Part shown: one piece after another, positions 24,364 to 34,956 of the stretch
Layout of the letters: each line of letters opens with the position of its first letter
How positions within the stretch are numbered: the stretch's first letter is position 1
NCBI GenBank assembly: GCA_027475525.1
Contig: JAMWFC010000055.1
Coordinates: forward strand, 786,212-850,211
Length of the DNA stretch: 64,000 bases
Direction: 5' to 3'
Source of the DNA: Macrolepiota albuminosa
Lineage: Eukaryota; Basidiomycota; Agaricomycetes; Agaricales; Agaricaceae
Made by a program: the position numbers and the translations under genes
Notes under the pieces: model-generated
Database searches by the model: none
Told to the model about the DNA's origin: nothing
Seen by the model: only the letters and a program-made list of their open reading frames with translations

Positions 24364-24743
24364 AATTGGAGCCCACCGCGAGGGATCTCTAGGGCAGAAT
24401 TCCGCCAGAAACCCGTCTCCAGCGTAGGCGCCGCCTGCTAGACCAGTCGGCAGAAGGCATTGCTCCTTCCCACCCATCAACTCCACAACCACCTGGTGCC
24501 TTACCGGGTCTCTCTCTAGCCCAGGAACTACAGAACGCCACTGTAGACGCTTTTCCTGATCTCTTCCCGCACTCCCTCGATTATAGTGCCGACGACCCCT
24601 TAGCGTCGCCCTTTGCCGTACCACAGTCAATCACTCCCATTACTCCGCTAACGCCTCTTTCACAACTCATTTCTCTTACCCCGTCGCCAATTTCTAGAAC
24701 TCCTTCCCCACTACCGCTAACCGAACTCGCCAACACAGTCGCT
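24364..24743 (+). other. B1 leader with primer-binding site
   Basis: A likely primer-binding site begins TGGAGCCCACCGCG at 24367, three bases after the LTR; the leading TGG would pair with a tRNA CCA end. The gag frame is open without ATG from 24393 (just after a TAG at 24390) through to the gag ATG at 24744. The encoded leader peptide is Pro/Ser/Thr-rich. Confidence 0.7.
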
Positions 24744-27062
24744 ATGGAACAACAAGTTCAGCGCATGCCGCCACGCAACCACTTCTCGGCACCGAAATGG
24801 GACGAGACCAAGCCACGGGAGCTCTCCCAGTATTTCAAGGAGTTGGAGTATTTATTCAGAGACTGTAACATTACCGACCACACGCAGATGAAGGAGTACG
24901 CGGCAAGATACGTATCGTACGACACGGCAGAGACTTGGACTGGTCTTTCCGAGTTTGCAGCGCTCGTTCCCGCCACGCCGACAGCTCCCGCCCAAGGCGC
25001 TTCGTATGAGGACTGGAAGACAGCAGTGATCCAGCTGTACCCTGGCGCTGAGGAGGCTACGCGATACACGGTAAACGAGTTGCAGAAATTAGTTCAGGAA
25101 TCTTTCGACAACGGCACTTCTTCTCTTGGCGCATTCTCTACGTATTACCGCGAATTCCAGAAAATCGCTAGGTGGCTTCTGCAGAACGGCAAGCTCTATA
25201 TTAACGAAGAGCGTCGCCTGTTCCAGCAGGGCATCCCGACTTCACTGTGGACGCGTATTGCTCGTCGCCTAGAGATAGTTCATCAGGCCCATCACCCTGA
25301 CGAGCCCTATAACGTTGCCGACGTCTTTGAAGCCGGTAAATGGGTTCTTAAGGGAACGGACACTGGCGTTGGACTGCAACGCGCTAGGATGAGCCCACCC
25401 CCTGAGCGAACTAACGGTATCATTCCCATCCCGCCTCCTGTTGCCGACTTCGTTAAGAAAGAGGAGCTCAATGCTGCTATTACCGCCGCTGTCGCTTCCG
25501 CGATGACACGTATCGAAACTATGATTACCACCAACCTGACTGCTAACCGACCCGCTAACGTACCCGCACCTGGCCCTTGCCACTTCTGTGGGGAAATTGG
25601 CCACACCATGACTAGAGGACGCTGCGCTACCCTCGAGAATTACGTTCGCCAAGGTAGAATTCGACGAGCTATCGACGGCAAGATAGTCCTCACCACTGGC
25701 GCCACCATCCCCAACTACCCAGACAAGAAGTCCTTCCAGGAGCGGGTAGATGAATGGCATAGGCGCAATCCAGGACAAATCGTTACCGGCACGCTATCTG
25801 GCAACGCCAACCCCGACCCGGAACAGGCGACCCAACAGCAGATGATTCACGAGGTCCTACATTTCGACAGCGTTGGCGACCACCCTACTTTTTCGCGGGA
25901 AGAGCGTATCGCCAAGCTGCAGCAGGAATTAGATTCGCTAAAGAACCAGGTCTTTGATGGGGTTGAAGTTAAGCAGCCTAAACAACCTCTTAAAGGATAC
26001 AAGCCGATGCCTCCCGCTAGCAAGTTACCGACACCTGCTCCTGCCGCACCTCCTGCCACTGCCCCTGCTCCTGCTCCTGCCTCAGAACCATCGTCGTCCG
26101 CTACCGCTCCCGAACCGCCCTTGCCGCCTCTCCATCCCTACTCAGGGATTCCCGACCGTTATCACGCTCCCGCACAACGAAACTTTGCCGCTCCCGAGAA
26201 ACGTCCTGAGGGTGGCTACCGACCTACTGCGCCAATATTCGATATCGAGAAATCCAACCACGTCTTTAACCGCATCATGAAAACCAATGTTACCTTATCA
26301 GTAGAAGAGCTTTGTAGTATTGCTCCCGACGTCCGCAACCAAGTCAAGACGGCAGTCACTCCTCGACGACCCTTGGCGACAGCCGTTGCCGAAGTTGATG
26401 AACTCGACGACGCGCTTCCTGGTTTCTCTGTTACCATCGACCCTCCCGACACTGAAGACACTCTTGCCGACCCCATCGCTAACGCCACCTCTGTGGACCC
26501 AGTGGAGACCTACCTTAGGTCAGTCGACCACGGCGAAGACCCAGCAATCCTTACCGTCGCCCAAGAATCACACGCTATCCGCTCGGTAGCGCTAACCGTA
26601 GACAACAAGCACGAGGTAGAGGCAATCGTAGATAGCGGGTCTCAGATTATTTCTATGGCAGCAGAAGTCGCTAATGATCTAGGCCTCATTTACGACCCTA
26701 CGGTGATACTAAACATGCAGAGCGCTAACGGTACGGTAGACAGATCCCTCGGCCTCGCCAAGAATGTGCCGTGCACCCTTGGCGACATTACCTTTTATCT
26801 TCAGATCCACATTTTACGCTCCCCAGCATACGACTTATTACTCGGCAGACCTTTTGACGTCTTGGCACGATCAGTCGTCAAGACGGTTACCGACGAGGAA
26901 ACGACCCTCACAATTAGCGACCCCAATTCCGGAATCCGACGAACGGTGCCAACGTTCCCTAGGGGACAACGAAAAGGCGCCCGCGCTAAGCCCCCGGAGT
27001 TTACCGACCAGCACGCCAACGAGCCTCCCCACCGGTGTTTTCACAGACCATCGAGGAGGTGA
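24744..27062 (+). CDS. B1 Gag-protease
   Basis: 772 residues from the first ATG; the frame is open further upstream. The N-terminal capsid-like region (PKWDETKPRELSQYFKELEY) is followed by a zinc knuckle CHFCGEIGHTMTRGRC (about 278-293). Its spacing is C-x2-C-x4-H-x6-C rather than the usual last x4. A Pro/Ala-rich linker leads to a retropepsin domain with the catalytic VDSGSQ (about 629-633) and LLLGRPF. Gag packages the element RNA and the protease matures the polyproteins. It overlaps pol by 73 nt in the -1 frame. Confidence 0.92.
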   Translation: MEQQVQRMPPRNHFSAPKWDETKPRELSQYFKELEYLFRDCNITDHTQMKEYAARYVSYDTAETWTGLSEFAALVPATPTAPAQGASYEDWKTAVIQLYPGAEEATRYTVNELQKLVQESFDNGTSSLGAFSTYYREFQKIARWLLQNGKLYINEERRLFQQGIPTSLWTRIARRLEIVHQAHHPDEPYNVADVFEAGKWVLKGTDTGVGLQRARMSPPPERTNGIIPIPPPVADFVKKEELNAAITAAVASAMTRIETMITTNLTANRPANVPAPGPCHFCGEIGHTMTRGRCATLENYVRQGRIRRAIDGKIVLTTGATIPNYPDKKSFQERVDEWHRRNPGQIVTGTLSGNANPDPEQATQQQMIHEVLHFDSVGDHPTFSREERIAKLQQELDSLKNQVFDGVEVKQPKQPLKGYKPMPPASKLPTPAPAAPPATAPAPAPASEPSSSATAPEPPLPPLHPYSGIPDRYHAPAQRNFAAPEKRPEGGYRPTAPIFDIEKSNHVFNRIMKTNVTLSVEELCSIAPDVRNQVKTAVTPRRPLATAVAEVDELDDALPGFSVTIDPPDTEDTLADPIANATSVDPVETYLRSVDHGEDPAILTVAQESHAIRSVALTVDNKHEVEAIVDSGSQIISMAAEVANDLGLIYDPTVILNMQSANGTVDRSLGLAKNVPCTLGDITFYLQIHILRSPAYDLLLGRPFDVLARSVVKTVTDEETTLTISDPNSGIRRTVPTFPRGQRKGARAKPPEFTDQHANEPPHRCFHRPSRR

Positions 27063-30000
27063 TTGGCGACGATCACGGAGATGTAGCGCTAACGCTGGAA
27101 TTTGACCATTCAACTGGTCTTGTAACTGTTTTGTCTACTGCTTTTCTTGACCAAGACGTTTTAACTACTTTACCCACTACCGACGCAGAACCTTCCCAGA
27201 AAAACCAAAATATTACCGACTCCTCTCTTGCCTACTTGTACCTTACCGCTTCCGAGTCATTTCAAAATATTGCGTCTACCGATACTTATCTCACCACTCT
27301 TCCCGGAGCCTCGTCTCCTGCCGTTCTTGGACTTGCCGCCCCTCAGGCTACAGTTCCCCTTTCCACCTCTGTGTATAACCAAGCTAACGCTCCCAAAAGG
27401 AAAGGGGTACAAGTTAAAAAGAAATATAAGCCAGTTGCGCTTAAAACAAAACCAATCGCTACGCACTCTCCCGAGACGTTTAGAATCGAGCGCCAGATCA
27501 TAGGCAACCCTCTTGCCGACCTGCCGACCTTGTCACCAAATCCGCCACCCTTTCAGCCCACAGGACGTTTTACCAAGGAACGCCAACAGCAGTTCGCCAA
27601 GGAGCACGACACAGGATTTTTGACCAAAGATGAGTTGAACGTCCTTACCGATCTTGTCGCTAAGCAAGACAAAGCCTTTGCTTGGGAGGACTCCGAACGC
27701 GGCAGTCTACGTACAGATTTCTTCCCGCCTGTCGTCATCCCGACCATCCCCCACGTGCCGTGGACTGAGCACAACCGACCGTTACCGCCTGGAATCGAAG
27801 CCGAGGTCTGCCAGATTATTAGGACTAAGATACAGGCTGGCGTCTACGAGCCCTCTAATAGTTCTTACCGCTCCCGTTGGTTCTGTGTTCTCAAAAAGAA
27901 CGGCAATCTACGCATAGTTCACAGTCTTGAACCGCTGAATAGAGTCACCATACGACACTCTGGCGTACCGCCTTTCCCTGACCACTTTGCCGAGTCCTTT
28001 GCCGGGCGTATCTGTGGCGCCACCCTTGATCTTTACGTTGGCTACGATGAGCGCTTGATTCACCCTTCTTCCCGCGACCTCACTACGTTTCAAACTCCGT
28101 TTGGCGCACTGCGCCTAGTCACCTTACCGATGGGCTGGACAAACTCAGTCCCCATATTCCATGACGACATCACATTCATCCTCCAACCCGAGATACCGCA
28201 TAACGTCCTTAGCTTCATCGACGATGTTGGCGTCAAAGGCCCCAAAGACTGGCGACTCGTAAACGGCTTACCGGCAACCCATCCCGAGAACTCCAACATT
28301 CGCTTAGCGCTATGGGACTTTTTCCAGCTGCTCAATCGAGTTCTCCAGCGTATGAAGTATAGCGGTGGTACGTTTAGCGGTCACAAACTCCTCCTTTTTT
28401 CCAGCTGCTCAATCGAGTTCTCCAGCGTATGAAGTATAGCGGTGGTACGTTTAGCGGTCACAAACTCCTCCTTGCGCGCCAAGGTTCAAATACTTGGTCA
28501 CATCTGCACTCCCGACGGTCGTGTTCCCGACGAGTCTCGCTTAGCACTCCTAGAGTGCTGGGGTCCTTGCCGCGACTTATCTGAAGTTCGCGCCTTTCTT
28601 GGCACCGTTGGCGTTCTTAGGATATTCGTCAAAAACTTTGCCCATCGCGCACACGCCCTTAACCGACTCACCCGCGCTAACGAGCCCTTCGAATTTGGGC
28701 CAGACCAGGTCACTGCCCAACGCGACTTAGTAAAAGCTCTGCAGGACGCCAAGCCCCTAGTCCCCATCGATTATACCTCTGCCGACCCTGTTATCTTGGC
28801 GGTGGATACCTCGTACATTGCCGTTGGCTATTTCCTGTGCCAGTGCCTTAGCGACAATCGGACCCTGTTATCTTGGCGGTGGATACCTCGTACATTGCCG
28901 TTGGCTATTTCCTGTGCCAGTGCCTTAGCGACAATCGAAACAGCGACGCTACAACCGCTTTGGGTCTATCACGCTAAACGACAGAGAGTCTCGCTACAGT
29001 CAGCCTAAGCTAGAGCTCTATGGACTCTTCAAAGCCTTCCGGTCGCTAAAGATGTATTTGATTGGCGTACGGAACCTTATCGTTGAAGTCGACGCTAGGT
29101 ACATCAAAGGCATGCTGCAGAATCCCGATATCCAGCCATCCGCTAGCATGAATCGGTGGGTAGTCGCCATCCTCATGTTCCACTTTGAGTTGGTACACGT
29201 CAAGAGCTCTTTCCACGGACCAGATGGACTCTCTAGGCGACCACGGCAGCCTGGCGACCCGGTAGTGGACCCTCAGGCTGATAGCGATTTCGAGGACTGG
29301 GTCGACCGACTACATGGTTTCGTGCACCTCATACAACAACCGATTCCCCTACTACGACGGCAACAGCCTACCAGCATATTTTTGCATCCCATTGTCCCTT
29401 ACCGCCCCGAGACCTTTAGCGCACCCCTCACATTCTACACGGCAAGCATCCTTGGACAAGACTTGCCTCCAGTAAAAGTCGTACAGGAACCCCAGTCGCT
29501 AAGAGAAGACAGCAGAAACCTGACCTACGATGCCGTCCCTTGCCTCCAGTAAAAGTCGTACAGGAACCCCAGTCGCTAAGAGAAGACAGCAGAAACCTGA
29601 CCTACGATGCCGTCCCCGATCCGCCAAGGCAAAGGCGGAAGACAGTCGCTTGTTACTAGTCGACCAATGGATACAAGACCTTAAGCGACCCCCAGACCTT
29701 ACCGACGAACAATACGCTACCTTTATCCGATACGCTACCCACTTCTTCTTTACCGACAACCGACTTTGGCGACGAAATCGAGATGGCGCCCACAAGTTGA
29801 TCATCAAGCCAGAAGGTCGCTTACGGGTCTTGCGCGCTATGCATGACGAGCTAGGACATCGAGGTCTGTACGCTACCCGAGCTTCTCTGCTAGAACGATT
29901 CTGGTGGCCACACGCTAGCGCCGACATCGCCTGGTACATCAGGACTTGCCACCTCTGCCAAATCCAACAAACGCGCCAAGTACTCATACCGCCAACCGTT

Positions 30001-31011
30001 GCAACGCCAGCTCCCCTCTTCAGCAAAATCTACGTCGACACCATGCATATGCCCAAGTCTGGTCGCTACAAGTATATCATTCAAGGTCGTTGTTCGCTAA
30101 TCCACTGGCCTGAATTTCGAATGCTCCAAAGAGAAAATACCGACGCGGTCGCCAAGTGGCTATTTGAAGACGTCATCTGCCGTTGGGGAGCGCTAAGAGA
30201 AATCGTCACGGATAACGGTGCGCCCATCATCAAAGCGCTAACTTACCTCGCCAAGAAATACAAAATTCACCACATTCGAGTATCTGGCTACAACAAGCGC
30301 GCCAATGGACTGGTAGAGAGACCCCACTTTGACGTTCGGCAAGCACTCTTCAAGGCAGTCGATGGCGACGAGTCTCGTTGGAGCGAAGCGACCTATTCAG
30401 TGTTCTGGTCGGAAAGAGTTACTATTCGTAAGCGCATGGGTTGTTCTCCCTACTACGCGGCTACTGGCACCCATCCTTTACTCCCTGCCGACATTATAGA
30501 AGCAACTTATCTTCAGCCAGCACCCAACAGCATCTTAGCGACTACCGACCTTATCGCCAGACGAGCTATTGACCTCCAACGAAGGAAAGAAGATTTGGAG
30601 CGACTTCACGAGGTAGTCTTTAGCGCCCGTCGCCAAGCAGCCCTGCGATTCGAAACCGAGCATAGCGCCACTATCAAAGATTACAACTTCCCGAGGGGTG
30701 CGCTAGTGCTTATGCGCAACTCCAAAATCGAAACATCATACAACAAGAAAATGCGCCCTCGCTATCTAGGACCTTTGGTAGTTATCTCTCGTAACCGTGG
30801 AGGCGCTTACGTGCTCTGTGAATTAGATGGTTCAGTACTACATCGACCTGTTGCCGCTTTTCGCCTATTACCGTATCTCGCCAGGGAACAAATCGACTTG
30901 CCGCTTGAAGCGCTAGATATCGACACCGCCAAGCTTAGGGAACTTGAAGAAACAGAATTATTGGACGATGATGACTTACCGACTCTAGTTGAAGAGGAAG
31001 AAAATGATTAG
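26990..31011 (+). CDS. B1 Pol (RT, RNase H, integrase), broken by duplications
   Basis: The frame opens at 26990, -1 relative to gag-pro, with no nearby ATG; expression by frameshift or re-initiation is inferred. RT carries FIDDVGVKG (the YxDD box, with both Asp present). RNase H has VILAVDTSYIAVGYF. The integrase has an HHCC finger (HDELGHRGL to CHLCQ), then YVDTMHM, VTDNGAP and GLVERPHF. Three 77-bp duplications (28319, 28784, 29462) shift the frame; together they add 231 bp, so the end is in frame again. The uninterrupted B2 copy indicates these breaks are assembly effects. Confidence 0.9.
28319..28472. repeat. 77-bp tandem duplication 5
   Basis: Copies 28319-28395 and 28396-28472 in B1 pol, just after the RT active site region; absent from B2. 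Confidence 0.95.
28784..28937. repeat. 77-bp tandem duplication 6
   Basis: Copies 28784-28860 and 28861-28937 in B1 RNase H; absent from B2. Confidence 0.95.
29462..29615. repeat. 77-bp tandem duplication 7
   Basis: Copies 29462-29538 and 29539-29615 in B1 pol between RNase H and integrase; absent from B2. Confidence 0.95.
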
Positions 31012-31430
31012 AAAAGACAGTACTGATAAGCTCCTATTTTTCTATTACTTACCTTACTTATCTTTCTTGCCGTGACTTACTATACTATATTCAACAGACA
31101 TTTCTTTACATAGTCAAGTCGCAGCGCTAGCGTGTCGCCAACACTTAGCGCCTTGCGCAACTCTCGCCAAGGGTTTTTCGCTATGATGATTTACTGAGCG
31201 TTTCCCTTTTCTCAAAAATTTGTCTAAGTCCCTCACCTACAACTCCTTTTGCTAAAACCTACTTCAGAATACTTGCTGCCTGCTTTACTTTCTCTGCTCT
31301 CTGCCGCTACGCTAACTCAGATTATTGGACTTATTCTTTCACGCGGCAGGGAAATGGCAATATATATAGAGGCGGTATCAAAAAAAAAAAAAAACTGTAC
31401 AGTAAACGACCTATCTACGCTAAGGTTCGT
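31012..31430. other. B1 convergent 3' interval, pol and gene X
   Basis: About 420 bp between the pol stop and the opposing gene X stop; holds both 3' ends. It contains an A13-A14 run near 31380 and TTRSCG words. No ORF of note. Confidence 0.6.
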
Positions 31431-33836
31431 TTAATCGCTCTCATCGTCCATCGGCAGGGAGTCGTCGGAAATCGGCAGCGAAGAGTCGCGAAGAGGAAGC
31501 AGGTCGCCCGGCAAGATGTTATTGGCGGCCTGCCAATCGATGGCGGCTTGGCAATCTGCCTGGTAGTCGCGAAGGACGCTAAGGCTACGACCAAGGTTGG
31601 CATAGCGCAACCTCAGCGCCATGAGCTGCCCTCGGACTCGCTCCCGTTCTCGCCCCATTGCCGCCTCCATCGTTGCCGCCCTCCTCGAAAACCGCTCCAG
31701 CATCTCCCGCGGGTTAAGCGCCACTACCGGGTACACGAGGTCTTGTCCCAGCCAGTTGAAGGCGTCGCCTGTGACCGTTGGCTGCGGTTGAGGCGTCCAA
31801 GCAGGATTGATCCTGGCGATTACGGGGCGCCTAGGCTCCAGACCGGCAACGTCCTCCGGGTCTGAAACCTCCCAAGGGGCCACGCTACTGTAGGGAGGTA
31901 GCCAGCGCCACTCAGGCTCCTCCCTGGCGACTCCTGCCGCTTCCTCGCCCTCTCCCGCTACCACCTCCTCGTCGCCTTGGCGCTGCGTCGCCAAGGTTTC
32001 ATCCACCTCCCCTTCAGCATCCTCATCCCCTCCCATTGCCGCCCCCTCTGCCTTCTCCTCCCCCATCTCGACGTCTGCAGGAGCGTCTTCCCGCTCCTCT
32101 TGAGGCGCCGAGTCGCCAACCGCTTCCCGTTCTCCTACCTCCTGCTCCTCACCAAGGGACCTCGCCGCCAAATGAATAGGCGACAGAAGGCCACTTGGGC
32201 CTGCCTCAGAATCGCGAGGAGGCAGGCGACTCGCCGCCAAGGCCTTTTCGAGATCGGCCATTTCGATGTCTTGAGGGGTTGGCGAGGGGGAAGGCGACGA
32301 CACTACCCGAGGTCGCTTGGCTTTGCCCTTCCCTTTGCTGGGGGAAGGGGCTTGTCGTTTTTCTGGGACCAAAGTCCCTTGGCGCTCGCCGGCGCCTCGG
32401 TTGCCGACTGTTTCTGATCCATCTCCTTGGCGCGTCGGCAACGCCAAGGAGGCTCGTCCAACGACTGCCATACCACCGGCAGCGACCTTCTTCCTCTGGC
32501 CCTCCACAAACTCCCTGGCCCTCCTCACCAAAACTGCGCGCGAAAATGTCTTCTCGACAAGTGCGTCTGGCGCGCCGCCACGCTCGCGACTTTTGGCCCC
32601 GTCGATGGTGCAAGCGCGCTTGAGGGCACCACAGCGATAGCAAGGCTGGGCCCCAGTCGGGAACCAGCAGCCTTCTGGGTCGTTATCCGCCCAGCACTTG
32701 TCACACTAGCGCTATAAGTCAGAGAAAGCTCAAAAAGATAGAAGAGTCACTTACCGCTCCCCGCGCCTCCTTGAATGCTTGCCGTGTCGCTAAGGAAACG
32801 GTCTTCTTCCCCTTCATTTCCTCCATTACGACCCCGGCCTCCTGCCCCTCATCCAGGACTGCCTCCTCGCGACGCGGCAACAAAAGTCCTTTGAGCTCCT
32901 TGTCGTCAAAGCTCGATTGTGTTGGCGCCTACAATGACTTAGTGATTTCAGGCCAAAAAGAAGAGTACCACTCACCGCGTATTGAGGAGCCGCCTTGCGA
33001 CTCTGTAAATGTCGTTAGCGACCGTCGGCAACGGCAAGCAAAAACAGCACTTACCTTGCGTTTGGAAGCACCTGCCGGCTTCCTCGGCGAGCCCGACTTG
33101 CTAGCCGGCAGCACTGGGCTCAAGGTGCTGCCGGCGCGACCTACCTTGCCGGATCCCTCTGCTACCGCCTGCCTCTCAACGGCAGGCGCCTTCCCCGCAG
33201 CCACTCCCTCCATCTCCTCCGCCAACTCCCTGACCCGCTCCCGCTCCTCCAGAGCCCTGGTGATCTCCCGGGCATCCTGAGACACTTCCTCTTGCCGCGT
33301 CGCCAGTTCCTCGGCCACTTGCATGCGCGCCAGAGGCGCCAACACCTCCTGTTTGCTATGGGGCGACAAGTCAGACCAAAGCTAAGTCAAAAGAATGGGT
33401 TAGGAATACTTACTCAGGCGCAGGCGCGCTTACCGTCATCGGCAAGGCACCCGAAAGGATATCCTCCAACTCGTCCTCAATGGTGGGGACAGGAGGAGGC
33501 GCCTAGGAACCCAATCAGCTAGCGACACGGCAAGAACTAGAAGCTACTTACAAATCGAGCATAGGGCGCTAGCCACTCTGCGCCACGATGATCCAGGTAC
33601 CGCGACCGGCACCATTCCCGAACCTCGATTTCGCGATCCCATCCCACGCCAAGAACGCGCACCTCCAGCCACCGCTCGTACAGCTTCATGACGGCAACCA
33701 CCAAATTTACTGGCGCGTCCGCGCCAACGCCTTCGATCCGCTTAAGAAAATTGTTCGCCTTTTCGATATAGGCCGAGGCGGCGTCTTGAGCCTCACGGGA
33801 GGGAACAGGTGGCGGAGTTGGAATGCGGAAAGACAT
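31431..33836 (-). CDS. Gene X of B1: antisense spliced Zn-Cys protein
   Basis: I do not recognise a named family. Minus-strand exons: 33552-33836, 33434-33502, 33055-33381, 32976-33002, 32755-32928 and 31431-32705. Every exon is a multiple of 3, so all introns are phase 0; the product is about 718 residues. Exon 1 is a compact domain starting MSFRIPTPPPVPSREAQ, with VREWC. Exon 3 is charged and helical. Exon 6 opens with six cysteines: CDKCWADNDPEGC, then CYRC and C, in the pattern C-x2-C-x8-C-x8-C-x2-C-x6-C. This is close to fungal Zn2Cys6 DNA-binding clusters but with a longer first loop. A basic REFVEGQRKK region, a Ser/Glu-rich middle and a C-terminal coiled coil (about 600-690) ending DDSLPMDDESD follow. 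Being antisense to the genomic RNA explains how introns survive retrotransposition. DNA binding is inferred. Confidence 0.85.
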
Positions 33837-34004
33837 TTTATTTAATTGAGCGCCAGGAAAAGATGGGGAGGAGAAACGAAGTCCACACTCATGCGCCAGG
33901 ACTATAAACCAAATCTCAAGAACGCACGGGCCACTTGTCACAAAAACGGTAACGGTAGCCTTATTTGGTGACTGAGGACAGTCAATTTTTCAGTTGGGGG
34001 AAGA
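33837..34004. promoter_or_regulatory. Gene X 5' region and B1 polypurine tract
   Basis: 168 bp between the gene X start (33836, minus) and the 3' LTR. The plus-strand tract GGGGGAAGA at 33996-34004 abuts the LTR and should prime plus-strand DNA synthesis. The gene X promoter must lie here and/or in the LTR read antisense. Confidence 0.7.
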
Positions 34005-34956
34005 TGATAGGACCCCATACAGGTTAGGCGCATCAACGGCAGGCTCGGCACCGGCTCCGGAAACCTTGCCGCACTCGTTCCGAACTTAGCGCACGCGTTC
34101 TACCCATTTTAAGCCATTTCTGACGGCCGCGCACGGCAAGAAGCAGATCCAATCAGTGATAGCGCCGATCGGCAGACAGAATGACAACTGACAGATGGCA
34201 TCAGTCACTGACGACAGCGCTTAGCGAGAAGCTTGATGATCTATCAAAAACTGACGGACAGCTTGGCGTTTGACCTTGGCGTCTGACACCGCTTACCGTC
34301 TCGATTTGGCGCCCAACGTCGCTTAGGGGTTCTGACAGACAGAAGGGTGATGGAGTGATGGTTTAGCTTCGCGATCTGTCGCCTGGCGTCGCTAAGGCTC
34401 TTGAATGGGCGGTAGGGATCTGAAACCGTTGGAGCTACCCCTTTGAAATTTTCCAGTTTACCGCACTCTGGCGTCATTAGCCACTGGCGACGGTGAACTC
34501 CTTGTAGTATATATATTACTTACCGACTTGTACATACAGAACAGCAGACGAATAGACCACAGTTTCCCCCTTACTTCAGTCTCCCTTACGCTCAAGAGCT
34601 CATTTACGCTACGGTCGGCAACGTCAAAACTCATCGGTAGTTACAGACGTTCGCCAACACTCGACATACTCGCGCCTTGCAACTACGGCAGGCATTATCG
34701 ACGCTTAGAACCTCGCTAAGCTTATCGTGCTCTTGCCGCTCACCCTTGCCGTGTTCACTTACCGCATTTCCTTAGGCGCTTTACCTTAGCGCTTACCACT
34801 TGCCGACCCCGTTACCGACTTTTACCCTTTTTCACAGACGCGTTCTCTGGGACCTGCCCGGGACTCCTCAACACACTTATAGCGCGCCCAACGCACACTC
34901 TTGGTTAGGTAACACTTTAGCTACATTTGTTACTGACCAAACTTTGGGCGTCATCA
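34005..34956 (+). repeat. B1 3' LTR
   Basis: 952 bp, TGATAGGACCCC to GGGCGTCATCA, followed by ACGC target duplication. By eye it holds 20 copies of TTRSCG or its complement, against about 2 expected. Confidence 0.95.

Larger units (their letters stand above)
23259..34956 (+). mobile_element. B1: LTR retrotransposon carrying antisense gene X
   Basis: LTRs at 23259-24363 and 34005-34956. A 4-bp target duplication ACGC lies at 23255-23258 and 34957-34960. Inside are a primer-binding site at 24367, gag-pro (24744-27062), pol (to 31011), gene X on the other strand (31431-33836) and a polypurine tract at 33996-34004. After collapsing five 77-bp duplications the element is about 11.3 kb and the LTRs are nearly identical (about two differences by eye), so the insertion is recent. 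It is inserted in the integrase of C. Confidence 0.93.

Noticed and set aside
25269..25778. Minus-strand ORF of 169 codons inside B gag (also at 38153-38662)
   Set aside because: It overlaps the conserved gag zinc-knuckle region in the opposite strand and has biased composition typical of a shadow frame; unlike gene X it has no intron structure or conserved motif.
28319..29615. Frameshifts in B1 pol as evidence that B1 is dead
   Set aside because: Each break coincides with a 77-bp tandem duplication absent from B2; three of them add 231 bp and restore the frame. Assembly artefact is the simpler reading.
31374..31396. A long A run as a poly(A) tail of a retroposon
   Set aside because: It lies inside B1 between pol and gene X, has no retrogene upstream and no target duplication; B2 has other sequence there.
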